DNA of 22,620 nt from an archaeon (lineage in GTDB: Archaea; Thermoproteota; Nitrososphaeria; Nitrososphaerales; UBA183), in the NCBI GenBank assembly GCA_021786335.1, contig JAJYNM010000071.1, positions 1 to 22,620 of the forward strand, read 5' to 3'. The position numbers were made by a program, and so were the translations under genes. The notes beneath the pieces were generated by a model. That model had not been told where the DNA came from. It ran no database searches and was given only the letters and a program-made list of their open reading frames with translations. Shown here piece after piece: positions 15,572-22,620 of this stretch (positions are counted from its first letter, which is position 1; each line of letters begins with the position of its first letter).

Positions 15572-15591
15572 CCATAACCGATAATTAAAGA
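15572..15591 (+). promoter_or_regulatory. Pilus operon promoter, conserved block
   Basis: CCATAACCGA followed by TAATTAAAGA. The TATA part is centred at about 15586, 26-27 nt before the TTG at 15613. It matches the promoter at 3045-3064 at 18 of 20 positions, including the bases upstream of the TATA box where TFB would bind. Confidence 0.65.
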
Positions 15592-15612
15592 GAAAGCCCG
15601 TTTCATGTTCGT

Positions 15613-16212
15613 TTGAGAGTATCAAAGACGAGAAGGCGTGCCATCTCCGAGCTCGTCGCCAGCGTCCTCCTCATCGCCATAACCCTCATCACGGGCTTCG
15701 CGGTATGGGGGTATGTCGACAACCAGGCAGGCACGGCTGAGCAGGCGTACGGGCAGAGCGTCGGCGCGACGGCGAACTACCTCCAGGAGAAGTTCGTCGT
15801 GGTGAGCATGGACCTGAGCGCAGGTTCGGCCGCCACCGTCTGGCTCTACAACAACGGGAACGTCCCCCTCCAGCTCGTCCAGGTCAGGCTTTATGACTCT
15901 GCGAAGAAGATAGACCTCCTCTACAACTATACCGTCAGCGGGTCCACCAAGACAGACAACGTCTACGACCTCCTCAGCACCAGCACCGGGGAGTGCAAGA
16001 CCGCAGCCTCTACCTATGAAAGTCCTCTTCTCTCGACCGCGGATGCGAAGCCAGGCACCACTCTGGCCCTCAAGCTCACAATCCCTCCCACGCAGACTGG
16101 ATGCCCGTCATTTGGGCAGACGTTCTCTTCGAACGTCGTCTATTCTGCCGTGATCCTGGCATCCTATGGGAACACCGTGACCTTCTCCCAGAACGATACG
16201 CAGTACGGATAG
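15613..16212 (+). CDS. Type IV pilin-like protein, first of the pilus operon
   Basis: A 199-residue prepilin. The class III signal is SKTRRRA, then ISELVASVLLIAITLITGFA; the peptidase would cut before ISEL, leaving a Glu near the mature start as in many pilins. After the helix there is a beta-rich domain with YNNGNVPLQLVQVRLYD and two cysteines (in GECKTA and TGCPSF) that could form a disulfide. Two N-x-S/T sequons (NYT, NDT) are possible glycan sites. The start is TTG at 15613, supported by TATA spacing; no ATG precedes the signal. It is likely a structural or minor pilin of the filament assembled by the ATPase and platform protein downstream. Confidence 0.8.
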   Translation: MRVSKTRRRAISELVASVLLIAITLITGFAVWGYVDNQAGTAEQAYGQSVGATANYLQEKFVVVSMDLSAGSAATVWLYNNGNVPLQLVQVRLYDSAKKIDLLYNYTVSGSTKTDNVYDLLSTSTGECKTAASTYESPLLSTADAKPGTTLALKLTIPPTQTGCPSFGQTFSSNVVYSAVILASYGNTVTFSQNDTQYG

Positions 16213-16224
16213 GGTGGACCAAAG

Positions 16225-17295
16225 ACGAAAATCCCCAGGCTGAATAGCAGGAGAAAAGGCGTCGCCGGCATCATCGCGGCCGTGCTCTTGTTCGCGATGC
16301 TGTTCACGGTGGGCGCGGGGTACTTCCTCTATGTGAACCAGGCCAACACGGTATACACGAAGGCTCTCCTGGCCAGGGCGGGGGGGATTTCAAGCCAGGC
16401 CGAGGAGGCGCTCTCGCTCACCACAGCCCTGACGACCGGAGGCCACATCAGCGTCTACGCGAACAACACGGGCGGGATTGGCGTGAACATCACTTCACTC
16501 TACCTTCTGGGCTCGTCCGGGGCCACCCTGAAGTGCATGGGCGTGGGGCTTCCGAGCGGCTGCACCAACGGCACTCCCTTCCCTGTCTGGGTCAACGTGG
16601 GCGGGGGGAGCGGGGTGATCGACACAGGCTACACGCCAGTATCAGGTGATGTGTACACGATAAAGCTCGTGACGCAGAGAGGGACGGTTTTCTCTGCCAC
16701 TTATCCTGCAGCGGCTACGTCTTTGGCTGCGAGGGCGTTGTCCAGCGGAGCGATTGGGGACCTGTACCTGCACTTCCAGTCATACACATACTACTCTGTA
16801 GCATCTTGCACGTCCACATTGGCAGGGAACGCAGGATACTGCCTTGACAAGCTAGGACCAGCTTTCACGATTCCGTCGAGCACCATGAAGGCGGGGCCCG
16901 TAGCGTTTTCAGTCGAGATTACGAATCTCAACCAGCAACAGCAGAACATCACCCTAGACGAGTACACGCTGATGCTCCAATTCTGGAGTCACAGTAACAG
17001 TTTCAGCAACGTCGCATGGTACATAGTCTCCAATGAGACAGATAGCCTCAATCAAAATGTCATAATGACAACATACACCCCACTCCTACTCCCCTACGAC
17101 AAAGTGGTCACAATCGTATTCGCCTCTCTGAACTACGGAACGTTCGCCCCATTGACCCCTAACAACATAGGGACGATTGAATCAGGCACGACCGCGGCAG
17201 TTTTCCTGTCGTCTCATGGATGGCTTGGAATCCCAGACACCCAGACGCAGAACTACGGCCAGAACTCGCCGTACGTCACCACCCTCTACACATAG
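16225..17295 (+). CDS. Second pilin-like protein, apparent ACG start
   Basis: About 356 residues. The class III signal is KIPRLNSRRKG, then VAGIIAAVLLFAMLFTVGAG, followed by a large beta-rich domain with four cysteines (KCMG, GCTN, SCTS, YCLD) and five N-x-S/T sequons. There is no ATG, GTG or TTG between the preceding stop (TAG 16210-16212) and the signal peptide. The first canonical start, GTG 16282, would remove the cleavage site. A GGTGGA (16213-16218) Shine-Dalgarno-like site lies 6 nt before an ACG at 16225, which would give (M)KIPRLNSRRKG, so ACG initiation is proposed. It is larger than a typical major pilin and could be a tip or minor pilin. Confidence 0.75.
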   Translation, partial: TKIPRLNSRRKGVAGIIAAVLLFAMLFTVGAGYFLYVNQANTVYTKALLARAGGISSQAEEALSLTTALTTGGHISVYANNTGGIGVNITSLYLLGSSGATLKCMGVGLPSGCTNGTPFPVWVNVGGGSGVIDTGYTPVSGDVYTIKLVTQRGTVFSATYPAAATSLAARALSSGAIGDLYLHFQSYTYYSVASCTSTLAGNAGYCLDKLGPAFTIPSSTMKAGPVAFSVEITNLNQQQQNITLDEYTLMLQFWSHSNSFSNVAWYIVSNETDSLNQNVIMTTYTPLLLPYDKVVTIVFASLNYGTFAPLTPNNIGTIESGTTAAVFLSSHGWLGIPDTQTQNYGQNSPYVTTLYT

Positions 17296-17304
17296 TGACC
17301 AGCA

Positions 17305-18927
17305 ATGAAAATAGGCTTTGGTGGGGGGAAGAAGCGAGGGCAGGCGGGGGAGGTCCAGCAGAAGCGCAGCTTCGTCGTCCGCTTCCCCTTCACCGGCACC
17401 CCCGTCCCAGCCGGGGGGAGGCTCCTCGACCGGTACCCCCTCACCAACCCCTACGCCTACGCCGCGATAGTCGAGGACGAGAGCGGGGGGAGGAAGTACT
17501 ACCTCGACGAGGTCCCGCTCACCCATGGCGAAGCGAACGTCTACAGCTACATCCTCGACAAGCTGGAGACCGAGCTCACCATCCCGCGCACCGACGTCGA
17601 CCCGAAGAAGTACTTCGCCGAGCAGGCCAAGCGCATCGTCGCGAAGTACGGGATCAAGGTCGCCCCCCTCCCCTGGGCCAAGATACTCTACTTCGCGGAG
17701 AGGGACCTCGTCGGCTTCGACGTGCTCGACGCGATGCTGAAGGACCCCAACATCGAGGACATCTCGGTGGACGGCGTCGGCAAGCCAGTCTTCGTCTACC
17801 ACAGGCGTTTCGAAAGTCTTGCGACGAACGTGGTGTTCGCCAAGGACGCGGAGCTCGACAACCTGATCACCAGGCTCGCCCACATGGCCGGGAAGCACAT
17901 CTCCACCGCATTTCCCATCCTTCAGGGGACCCTCCCCGGGAGGCACAGGCTGATGGCTACGTTCAGGCGGGAGATATCGCCCTACGGGAGCACCCTCACA
18001 GTCAGGAAGTTCAGGGAGGACCCGCTCACCATCATAGACCTCCTGAACGCCAGGGTCATCGACCAGAGGATGGCGGCTTACTTCTGGCTGCTCATGGAGA
18101 ACAAGGCGACCAGCCTGATTGTTGGCTCGACCGGGTCCGGCAAGACGACCCTCCTCAACGCCCTCCTCACACTCACCAGGACCAACTCGAAGATAGTCAC
18201 AATCGAGGAGGTCCAGGAGGTCAACATCCCCCACTTCAACTGGTCAGCTCTGCTCGCTCGCGAGAACTATGGTACGAATGTCGACATCTCCAGCCAGGTG
18301 AACCTCTTCGACCTCGTGAAGGCGGCCATGAGGATGCGTCCCGACATCATAGTGGTCGGGGAGGTCAGGGGGGAAGAAGCATACGTCCTGTTCCAGGCGA
18401 TTTCGACCGGTCACGGAGGCGCCTCCACGGTTCACGCCGATGACGTGGAGTCCGCCATCCAGAGGCTCACCTCCAAGCCCATGGACGTCCCTCCCGCCTT
18501 CATCCCGTTTCTCGACCTTACCTTCACCGTGCGCAGGATATCCATCCCCAACCCCGGCGGGGGTTTCCGCGCCGTCCGGAGGATAGTGTCGGTCGACGAG
18601 ATCGTCAAGGTGGGGGACTATTTCAACGCCTTCAAGTGGAACCCGGCCACCGACACCTTCAGGTCGTCTGAGCTCAGAGCGAGCCCCAAGCTCAACAGGC
18701 TCGCGAAAGACCTTGGGATGAGCCTCGCCGACATCACAGAGGAACTCAATAGGAGGTCCGTCGTCCTCAGATGGCTCCAGGAGCGGGGGGTCCGCAACTT
18801 CCGCGAAGTCTCGGCGGTCCTCGAAGATTACTCCGCAAGGCCCGCGCCGGTATTCCAGAGAGCCGCCAAGGAGCTCGGGATCGCGGGTACTCCGGAGGCG
18901 GTCGCTGCGGAAGGGTTCAAGCTTTGA
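17305..18927 (+). CDS. Type IV pilus assembly ATPase (FlaI/GspE family)
   Basis: A 540-residue secretion ATPase that powers pilin assembly at the cytoplasmic side of the membrane. After an N-terminal domain (DPNIEDISVDGVGKPVFVYH, the usual NTD-to-ATPase transition), the Walker A motif GSTGSGKTT spans 274-282 (Lys280). IEEVQEVN near 300 is the Asp-box region, DIIVVGEVRGEEA contains Walker B (347-353), and HGGASTVHAD starts at His370 (His-box). It is of the archaeal VirB11/FlaI-like type, without a tetracysteine zinc motif. ATG 17305 lies 9 nt after the second pilin. It overlaps the next gene by 4 nt, so ATPase and platform are coupled. No archaellum accessory genes are near, so an adhesive pilus is likelier than an archaellum. 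Confidence 0.92.
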   Translation: MKIGFGGGKKRGQAGEVQQKRSFVVRFPFTGTPVPAGGRLLDRYPLTNPYAYAAIVEDESGGRKYYLDEVPLTHGEANVYSYILDKLETELTIPRTDVDPKKYFAEQAKRIVAKYGIKVAPLPWAKILYFAERDLVGFDVLDAMLKDPNIEDISVDGVGKPVFVYHRRFESLATNVVFAKDAELDNLITRLAHMAGKHISTAFPILQGTLPGRHRLMATFRREISPYGSTLTVRKFREDPLTIIDLLNARVIDQRMAAYFWLLMENKATSLIVGSTGSGKTTLLNALLTLTRTNSKIVTIEEVQEVNIPHFNWSALLARENYGTNVDISSQVNLFDLVKAAMRMRPDIIVVGEVRGEEAYVLFQAISTGHGGASTVHADDVESAIQRLTSKPMDVPPAFIPFLDLTFTVRRISIPNPGGGFRAVRRIVSVDEIVKVGDYFNAFKWNPATDTFRSSELRASPKLNRLAKDLGMSLADITEELNRRSVVLRWLQERGVRNFREVSAVLEDYSARPAPVFQRAAKELGIAGTPEAVAAEGFKL

Positions 18928-20654
18928 AGCGTACTGGATCACCCGCTGCGGAGCCGAAGCCGAACCTGGATTCGCTTGACCTGGTCTCAGGGTTCTCGTA
19001 CAAGCTGTTCGGGCGGTACTCCAACGGCATAGCCGAGAACAGCCCCTGGCTCAGAGACGAAATCCTGAGCTCGAACATGCGCATCACCCCGGAGGGCCTC
19101 ATCTCGCTCGCCTTCTTCGGGAGCGTCCTCTCGGCGCTGATCTTCGCCGCGGAGCTCGGCATCGCCCTCGCGCTGGCCAACCCGTTCCTCCTCCTCATAT
19201 CAGGCGCCTTCGCCGCCACCCCGCCGCTGGTCTTCCTCCTCATAATGAGGTCGCCCAGGATAAGCCAGGGCTCTAGGTCGGCCGCCCTCGAGAACGAGCT
19301 CCCCTTCGTGGTCGGCTTCATAGTCGTCCTGGCGGGAGGGGGGATCTCACCAATCGCCTCCCTTCGTCGGATCGCCAACATGACGGGCATCTTCCCCAAC
19401 GCCGCCAAGGAAGCGAAGAGGATCCTCCTGGACATCGACGTGTTCGGCCTGGACCCTGTCACGGCCCTCGAGAAGGCGGCCGAGACCAACCCCAACAAGC
19501 CCTTCGCTGAGCTCCTCTACGGGTACACGACGATAATCAAGACAGGGGGGGACATGAACTCCTTCCTCAACAACAAGCTCAAGGAGATCTACGAGACGAG
19601 GTCCATCAAGGTCAAGAAGGCTTCAGAGACCATCGGCACCCTCGCCGAGGGGTACGTCACCATCACCTCCGTTTTGGGCATAAGCCTCTTCGTCCTGTTC
19701 CAGTCCCAGGCGCTGATCAGCCACAGCTCGTCAGGGCTCCAGGGGATCGAGGTCTTCGGGCTCGTGGGGGTCCCAGCGTTCTCCATGCTCTTCATGTACA
19801 TGTTGAACGCGGTGCAGGCGAGGTACCCGTTCATCGACTACAGGCCGTACAAGGCCTTCGGCCTGTCTGTGCCTGTCGGGATCCTGCTGTTCGCGCTCCC
19901 CCTCCCGCTAGACCTCTTCTTCCATACCTCGGTGGCGCTCCTGGGCGCGACGGCCGCGCCGATGGTCGTGGCCATCAGGGCCGCCAGCGAGAAGAACGCG
20001 CTGGAGAAGGCCCTCCCGGACTTCATCCGGGACATATCCGAAGGGAGGAAGATAGGGCTCTCCCCGGAGCAGACCATCCAGTCCCTCGCAGACAAGCACT
20101 ACGGCCTCCTCTCCAAGCACGTCAAGAAGATGAGCGCCCAGGTCACATGGGGGGTGTCGACGGTCCAAGTCATCAAGACCTTCGCCGAGGGGGTCAAGAG
20201 CTGGGTGACGCGGGAGGCGGGGATGCTCCTCACCGAGGTGATCGACGTCGGTGGCGGCACCGTGAAGAGCTTCTCTGACCTTGCCGACTTCACAAGGAAG
20301 ATGAACGACCTGGAGAGCGAGAAGCGCTCGTCGCTCAAGCCCTACCTGTTCATCAACTACTTCGCGGCCATAATGGTCATAGTCACCACCTTCATCATGG
20401 CCTACTTCATCTCCACGCCGATCAACCTGGGCCCGACAGGGACACCCGCAGCGTCCGCGCCCGCGGTCGACAAGGGGTCCATCGACGTCCTCCTGACCGT
20501 GGCGGTCTTCGAGAGCTGGTTCATCGGGATGGTGGGGGGGAAGATGGGGGAAGGGAGCGTCGCCGACGGGTTCAAGCACGCGTTCGCCCTCGTTGTCATA
20601 GCCATGGTAGCGGTGTTCATCGCCCAGGCGGTCATGCACCTGAGCTTGTTGTAG
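18924..20654 (+). CDS. Pilus platform membrane protein (FlaJ/TadC, T2SF family)
   Basis: A 576-residue partner of the ATPase. Two type II secretion F domains are visible: the first begins ALENELPFVVGFIVVLAGGG (about residue 122), the second KALPDFIRDISEGRKIGLSP (about residue 404). Membrane helix pairs occur around 60-105 and 245-295, and further hydrophobic segments near 315-360, 475-500 and at the C-terminus. The start is TTG 18924 within TTTGAAG, overlapping the ATPase stop (TTGA). The frame is open further upstream to 18771, but that part overlaps the ATPase and is only a shadow. It is the last gene of the pilus operon. Confidence 0.9.
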   Translation: MKRTGSPAAEPKPNLDSLDLVSGFSYKLFGRYSNGIAENSPWLRDEILSSNMRITPEGLISLAFFGSVLSALIFAAELGIALALANPFLLLISGAFAATPPLVFLLIMRSPRISQGSRSAALENELPFVVGFIVVLAGGGISPIASLRRIANMTGIFPNAAKEAKRILLDIDVFGLDPVTALEKAAETNPNKPFAELLYGYTTIIKTGGDMNSFLNNKLKEIYETRSIKVKKASETIGTLAEGYVTITSVLGISLFVLFQSQALISHSSSGLQGIEVFGLVGVPAFSMLFMYMLNAVQARYPFIDYRPYKAFGLSVPVGILLFALPLPLDLFFHTSVALLGATAAPMVVAIRAASEKNALEKALPDFIRDISEGRKIGLSPEQTIQSLADKHYGLLSKHVKKMSAQVTWGVSTVQVIKTFAEGVKSWVTREAGMLLTEVIDVGGGTVKSFSDLADFTRKMNDLESEKRSSLKPYLFINYFAAIMVIVTTFIMAYFISTPINLGPTGTPAASAPAVDKGSIDVLLTVAVFESWFIGMVGGKMGEGSVADGFKHAFALVVIAMVAVFIAQAVMHLSLL

Positions 20655-20700
20655 CGGGGGGACATGGATTGCGAATTCTTACCCGGGTTCCTTGTAGCTG

Positions 20701-20707
20701 AAATATC
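20701..20707 (+). promoter_or_regulatory. TATA box of the Ig-like repeat protein
   Basis: AAATATC, centred at 20704, is 25-28 nt before the ATGs at 20729 and 20732. The 74-nt gap after the platform gene therefore holds its own promoter. Confidence 0.5.
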
Positions 20708-20728
20708 TTGGAACGTCCGAACCACAAG

Positions 20729-22597
20729 ATGATGCGGAACACCCCAAGCAGAACTGCCATCGCGATGCTGGTCGCGCTCTTCATCCTTAGCATCGTGGCC
20801 AGAGGTTACGCCGCAAGCCCGTCGGACACCTACGGATACCTGTCGCTCACCCCGCTCCCATCCGACCTTCCGACCAGCGCGAACGGCACGTCCTCCTTTC
20901 CGGCCCTCGTGGTGTCGGTGAACGACGCCCAGGGCAGCCCCGTAGTATTCCCTGTGAATACAGAGGTGTACCTCTCTTCGTCTTCCGCCGTGCTGTTCGT
21001 CCAGCCTACGCTGAACATCACGGCAGGGGAGCAGTACGCCATCGCGAACGTCATCACCACCGAGACCCCAGGCAACAGCACGGTCACGGCGGTGGCCCCG
21101 GGCTTCCAGGCTGCTTCGGTATCGTTTACCACAAGCCTCCCGCGGGGGTTCCCGACCCAGCTCAGGATCTTCCCGCTTCCTGGCGAACTCCTCGCAGGCA
21201 CGCCGACCAACGCGAATGTCGCCGTGGAGGTGCTTGACGCGGCCGGCCTCCCCGCCAGGACGACCCAGGACGCAAAGGTGCAGCTGACGTCCTCAGACAC
21301 ATCCATCCTGGAGGCCACAGGCACCACCATCCCGGTGAATCAGACGATAGGATTCGGGTCCATCAGCGTCAACGGACAGCAGAGCGGGGTTGCCTTCATC
21401 ACCGCCTCCGCTTCAGGCTACGTCAGCGCCACGGCCGCGGTGACGGTCGCCGGCGTCAACGACAACCCGAATACGCTCCAGCTCACTGTCCCGCCTAATC
21501 TCCCGGCCGACGGGAAGACCTATGACGTCCTGACCGTTTCGCTCGCATACAACAACACGGACCCTGCAGTCTCGCAGACGGGGACGTCCGTCATCCTCAC
21601 CTCTTCGAGGCCAGACCTCGTGTCGATAGACGTCTCCGGACCCGTCCTCATCCCCGCCGGCCAGACCTTCGTCACGGTGCCGATAACCACCTCCGCAGCT
21701 GCGGGGTCTGCGCTCATCACCGCGTCCTCTGCCAACTTCGTTTCGTCCACTGTGAATGTGACCACCGTGAGCATCCCTCCGACAAAGCTCGGGATCTATC
21801 TCGCCGACGGCCACGCGCTCTTCTCTCCTACCGCTGATAGCTTGAGCATAGTCGTCCAACTCCAGGACTCTCGAGGGATCCCTGCCGACGCCAGGACATC
21901 CCAGGACGTGATCGTGTCGTTCTCCAACACCACCCTCTCAAAGGCGCTTGTCACCCTGACCATATTGAAGGGGGCGGACCTCGCGTACGCCACCGTCCCG
22001 TTGAACGGCGCGACGGAGGGGACGTTCACAGCCATCTCGAACGGGCTTTTCGCCGCTTCGACGAAGTTCTCCTCGACCATCCTGGGAGTGACGTACGGTC
22101 TGGGGCCGATACATCAGACCATCTACACCAACGAGACCGACGCGGTCTACTACTCCCTGCAGTATCAGGGCCTTCCTCTCGCGGGGGCCTCCCTCACCTG
22201 GTCTGCGACCGGGGGGACGATTTCACCTGCTACATCCACTACCGACTCGACCGGTTCGGCGTCTGCGACGTTCACACCTACCGGGCTCGGTATCGCCCAA
22301 ATCACAGTCACCGCCAAGGACCCTATCGTGGGCTCCGTCAACTCGACCACCCAGGTCTTCGTCGTGGGCCCCCCGGTGACGCCTCACCCCTCGATCCTGT
22401 CCCGCATCCTCTCAGACAAGCTCTACCTGGGCGGCATTGTCGGTGGGGCGATAGCCGCCGTGGTTGTCGCGGTCCTCTTCCTCCGCCGGCGCCGAGGGGA
22501 GACCGTGGAGGACGAGGGCTCCTTCGACATGGGCGCGGCCTCAGGGGAGGGGACGGCATTCGACCTCAGCGGCGCCTCGCGACGGGGCGCGTGGTAA
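20729..22597 (+). CDS. Secreted Ig-like repeat surface protein with C-terminal membrane anchor
   Basis: About 622 residues. A Sec-type signal peptide (TAIAMLVALFILSIVARGYA) is followed by about five Ig-like beta-sandwich modules of 90-100 residues, several with the phrase 'G-x-P-A-x-T-x-Q-D' (LPARTTQDAKVQLTSSD and IPADARTSQDVIVSFSN). The last module (SLTWSATGGTISPATSTTDS, then ATFTPTG) resembles invasin/intimin Big_1 domains. A C-terminal helix (GGIVGGAIAAVVVAVLFL) then RRRRGE and a short acidic, Gly-rich cytoplasmic tail anchor it. Nine N-x-S/T sequons are present. It lies next to the pilus operon but has its own promoter. It is likely an adhesin or cell-surface scaffold; a direct role in the pilus is inference. 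A TTG at 20708 is an alternative start. Confidence 0.8.
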   Translation: MMRNTPSRTAIAMLVALFILSIVARGYAASPSDTYGYLSLTPLPSDLPTSANGTSSFPALVVSVNDAQGSPVVFPVNTEVYLSSSSAVLFVQPTLNITAGEQYAIANVITTETPGNSTVTAVAPGFQAASVSFTTSLPRGFPTQLRIFPLPGELLAGTPTNANVAVEVLDAAGLPARTTQDAKVQLTSSDTSILEATGTTIPVNQTIGFGSISVNGQQSGVAFITASASGYVSATAAVTVAGVNDNPNTLQLTVPPNLPADGKTYDVLTVSLAYNNTDPAVSQTGTSVILTSSRPDLVSIDVSGPVLIPAGQTFVTVPITTSAAAGSALITASSANFVSSTVNVTTVSIPPTKLGIYLADGHALFSPTADSLSIVVQLQDSRGIPADARTSQDVIVSFSNTTLSKALVTLTILKGADLAYATVPLNGATEGTFTAISNGLFAASTKFSSTILGVTYGLGPIHQTIYTNETDAVYYSLQYQGLPLAGASLTWSATGGTISPATSTTDSTGSASATFTPTGLGIAQITVTAKDPIVGSVNSTTQVFVVGPPVTPHPSILSRILSDKLYLGGIVGGAIAAVVVAVLFLRRRRGETVEDEGSFDMGAASGEGTAFDLSGASRRGAW

Positions 22598-22620
22598 AGC
22601 TCGGACCCCCCTCGGCCCTG

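Noticed and set aside
15613..17295. Pyrrolysine-type TAG read-through joining the two pilins
   Set aside because: A fusion would bury a perfect prepilin cleavage signal in mid-protein; an ACG start with a ribosome site is simpler. It is kept as an alternative only.
17182..18234. Long minus-strand frame opposite the pilus ATPase, and similar ones at 3107-3907 and 19908-20639
   Set aside because: They are antisense shadows of strongly conserved GC-rich genes, with biased composition and no motifs.
18771..18923. Longer start of the platform protein at 18771
   Set aside because: The added residues are an out-of-frame read of the ATPase C-terminus; the TTG in the TTGA overlap is the natural start.
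1..22620. CRISPR array, rRNA or tRNA genes
   Set aside because: No regularly spaced direct repeats and no conserved RNA signatures were found by eye on either strand.

Overview
The window is archaeal and GC-rich, probably from the Nitrososphaerota/TACK side or a neighbouring lineage; the exact phylum cannot be fixed from sequence alone. Evidence for Archaea: TATA boxes centred about 24-26 nt upstream of start codons (a leaderless pattern, including GTG and TTG starts), class III (prepilin) signal peptides, a FlaI-like ATPase paired with a FlaJ/TadC-like membrane protein, and archaeal-type VapBC antitoxins.

Layout. (1) 1-1.2 kb is a small accessory patch: the start of a VapB-like antitoxin at the left edge, the 3' end of an IS200/IS605-family tnpB with an intact right-end hairpin, and a VapBC pair whose toxin has no normal start codon. 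(2) 1.3-2.4 kb holds a DUF5658-like membrane protein and a stand-alone type IV pilin, transcribed divergently from what looks like one symmetric TATA box. (3) 2.4-3.05 kb has no convincing gene. (4) 3.08-11.6 kb is a surface-glycan region: two GT2 glycosyltransferases of host-like GC content enclose a visibly more AT-rich stretch (about 4.2-10.6 kb) with a GT-C-like membrane protein, a Gfo/Idh/MocA oxidoreductase, a TylF-like methyltransferase and a GT4 glycosyltransferase. Its gaps contain minus-strand gene ruins: two decayed FkbM-type methyltransferases and the tail of a probable glycosyltransferase or other membrane protein. (5) 11.8-15.4 kb is a compact minus-strand dTDP-L-rhamnose operon, rmlC-rmlB-rmlD-rmlA. 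(6) 15.6-20.65 kb is a plus-strand pilus operon: two pilin-like proteins, the assembly ATPase and the membrane platform protein. It is followed, from its own promoter, by a secreted Ig-like repeat protein anchored by a C-terminal membrane helix.

How the genes may work together (inference): the rml operon supplies dTDP-rhamnose, the glycosyltransferases and methyltransferases build a modified surface glycan, and the two operon pilins plus the Ig-like protein, which carry 2, 5 and 9 N-x-S/T sequons, are plausible acceptors. A nearly identical 20-bp promoter block precedes both the first GT2 gene and the pilus operon, suggesting common control. The strongest candidates for something undescribed are this linked pilus/adhesin/glycan locus, the second pilin gene with an apparent ACG start, and the decayed methyltransferase genes in the glycan region.
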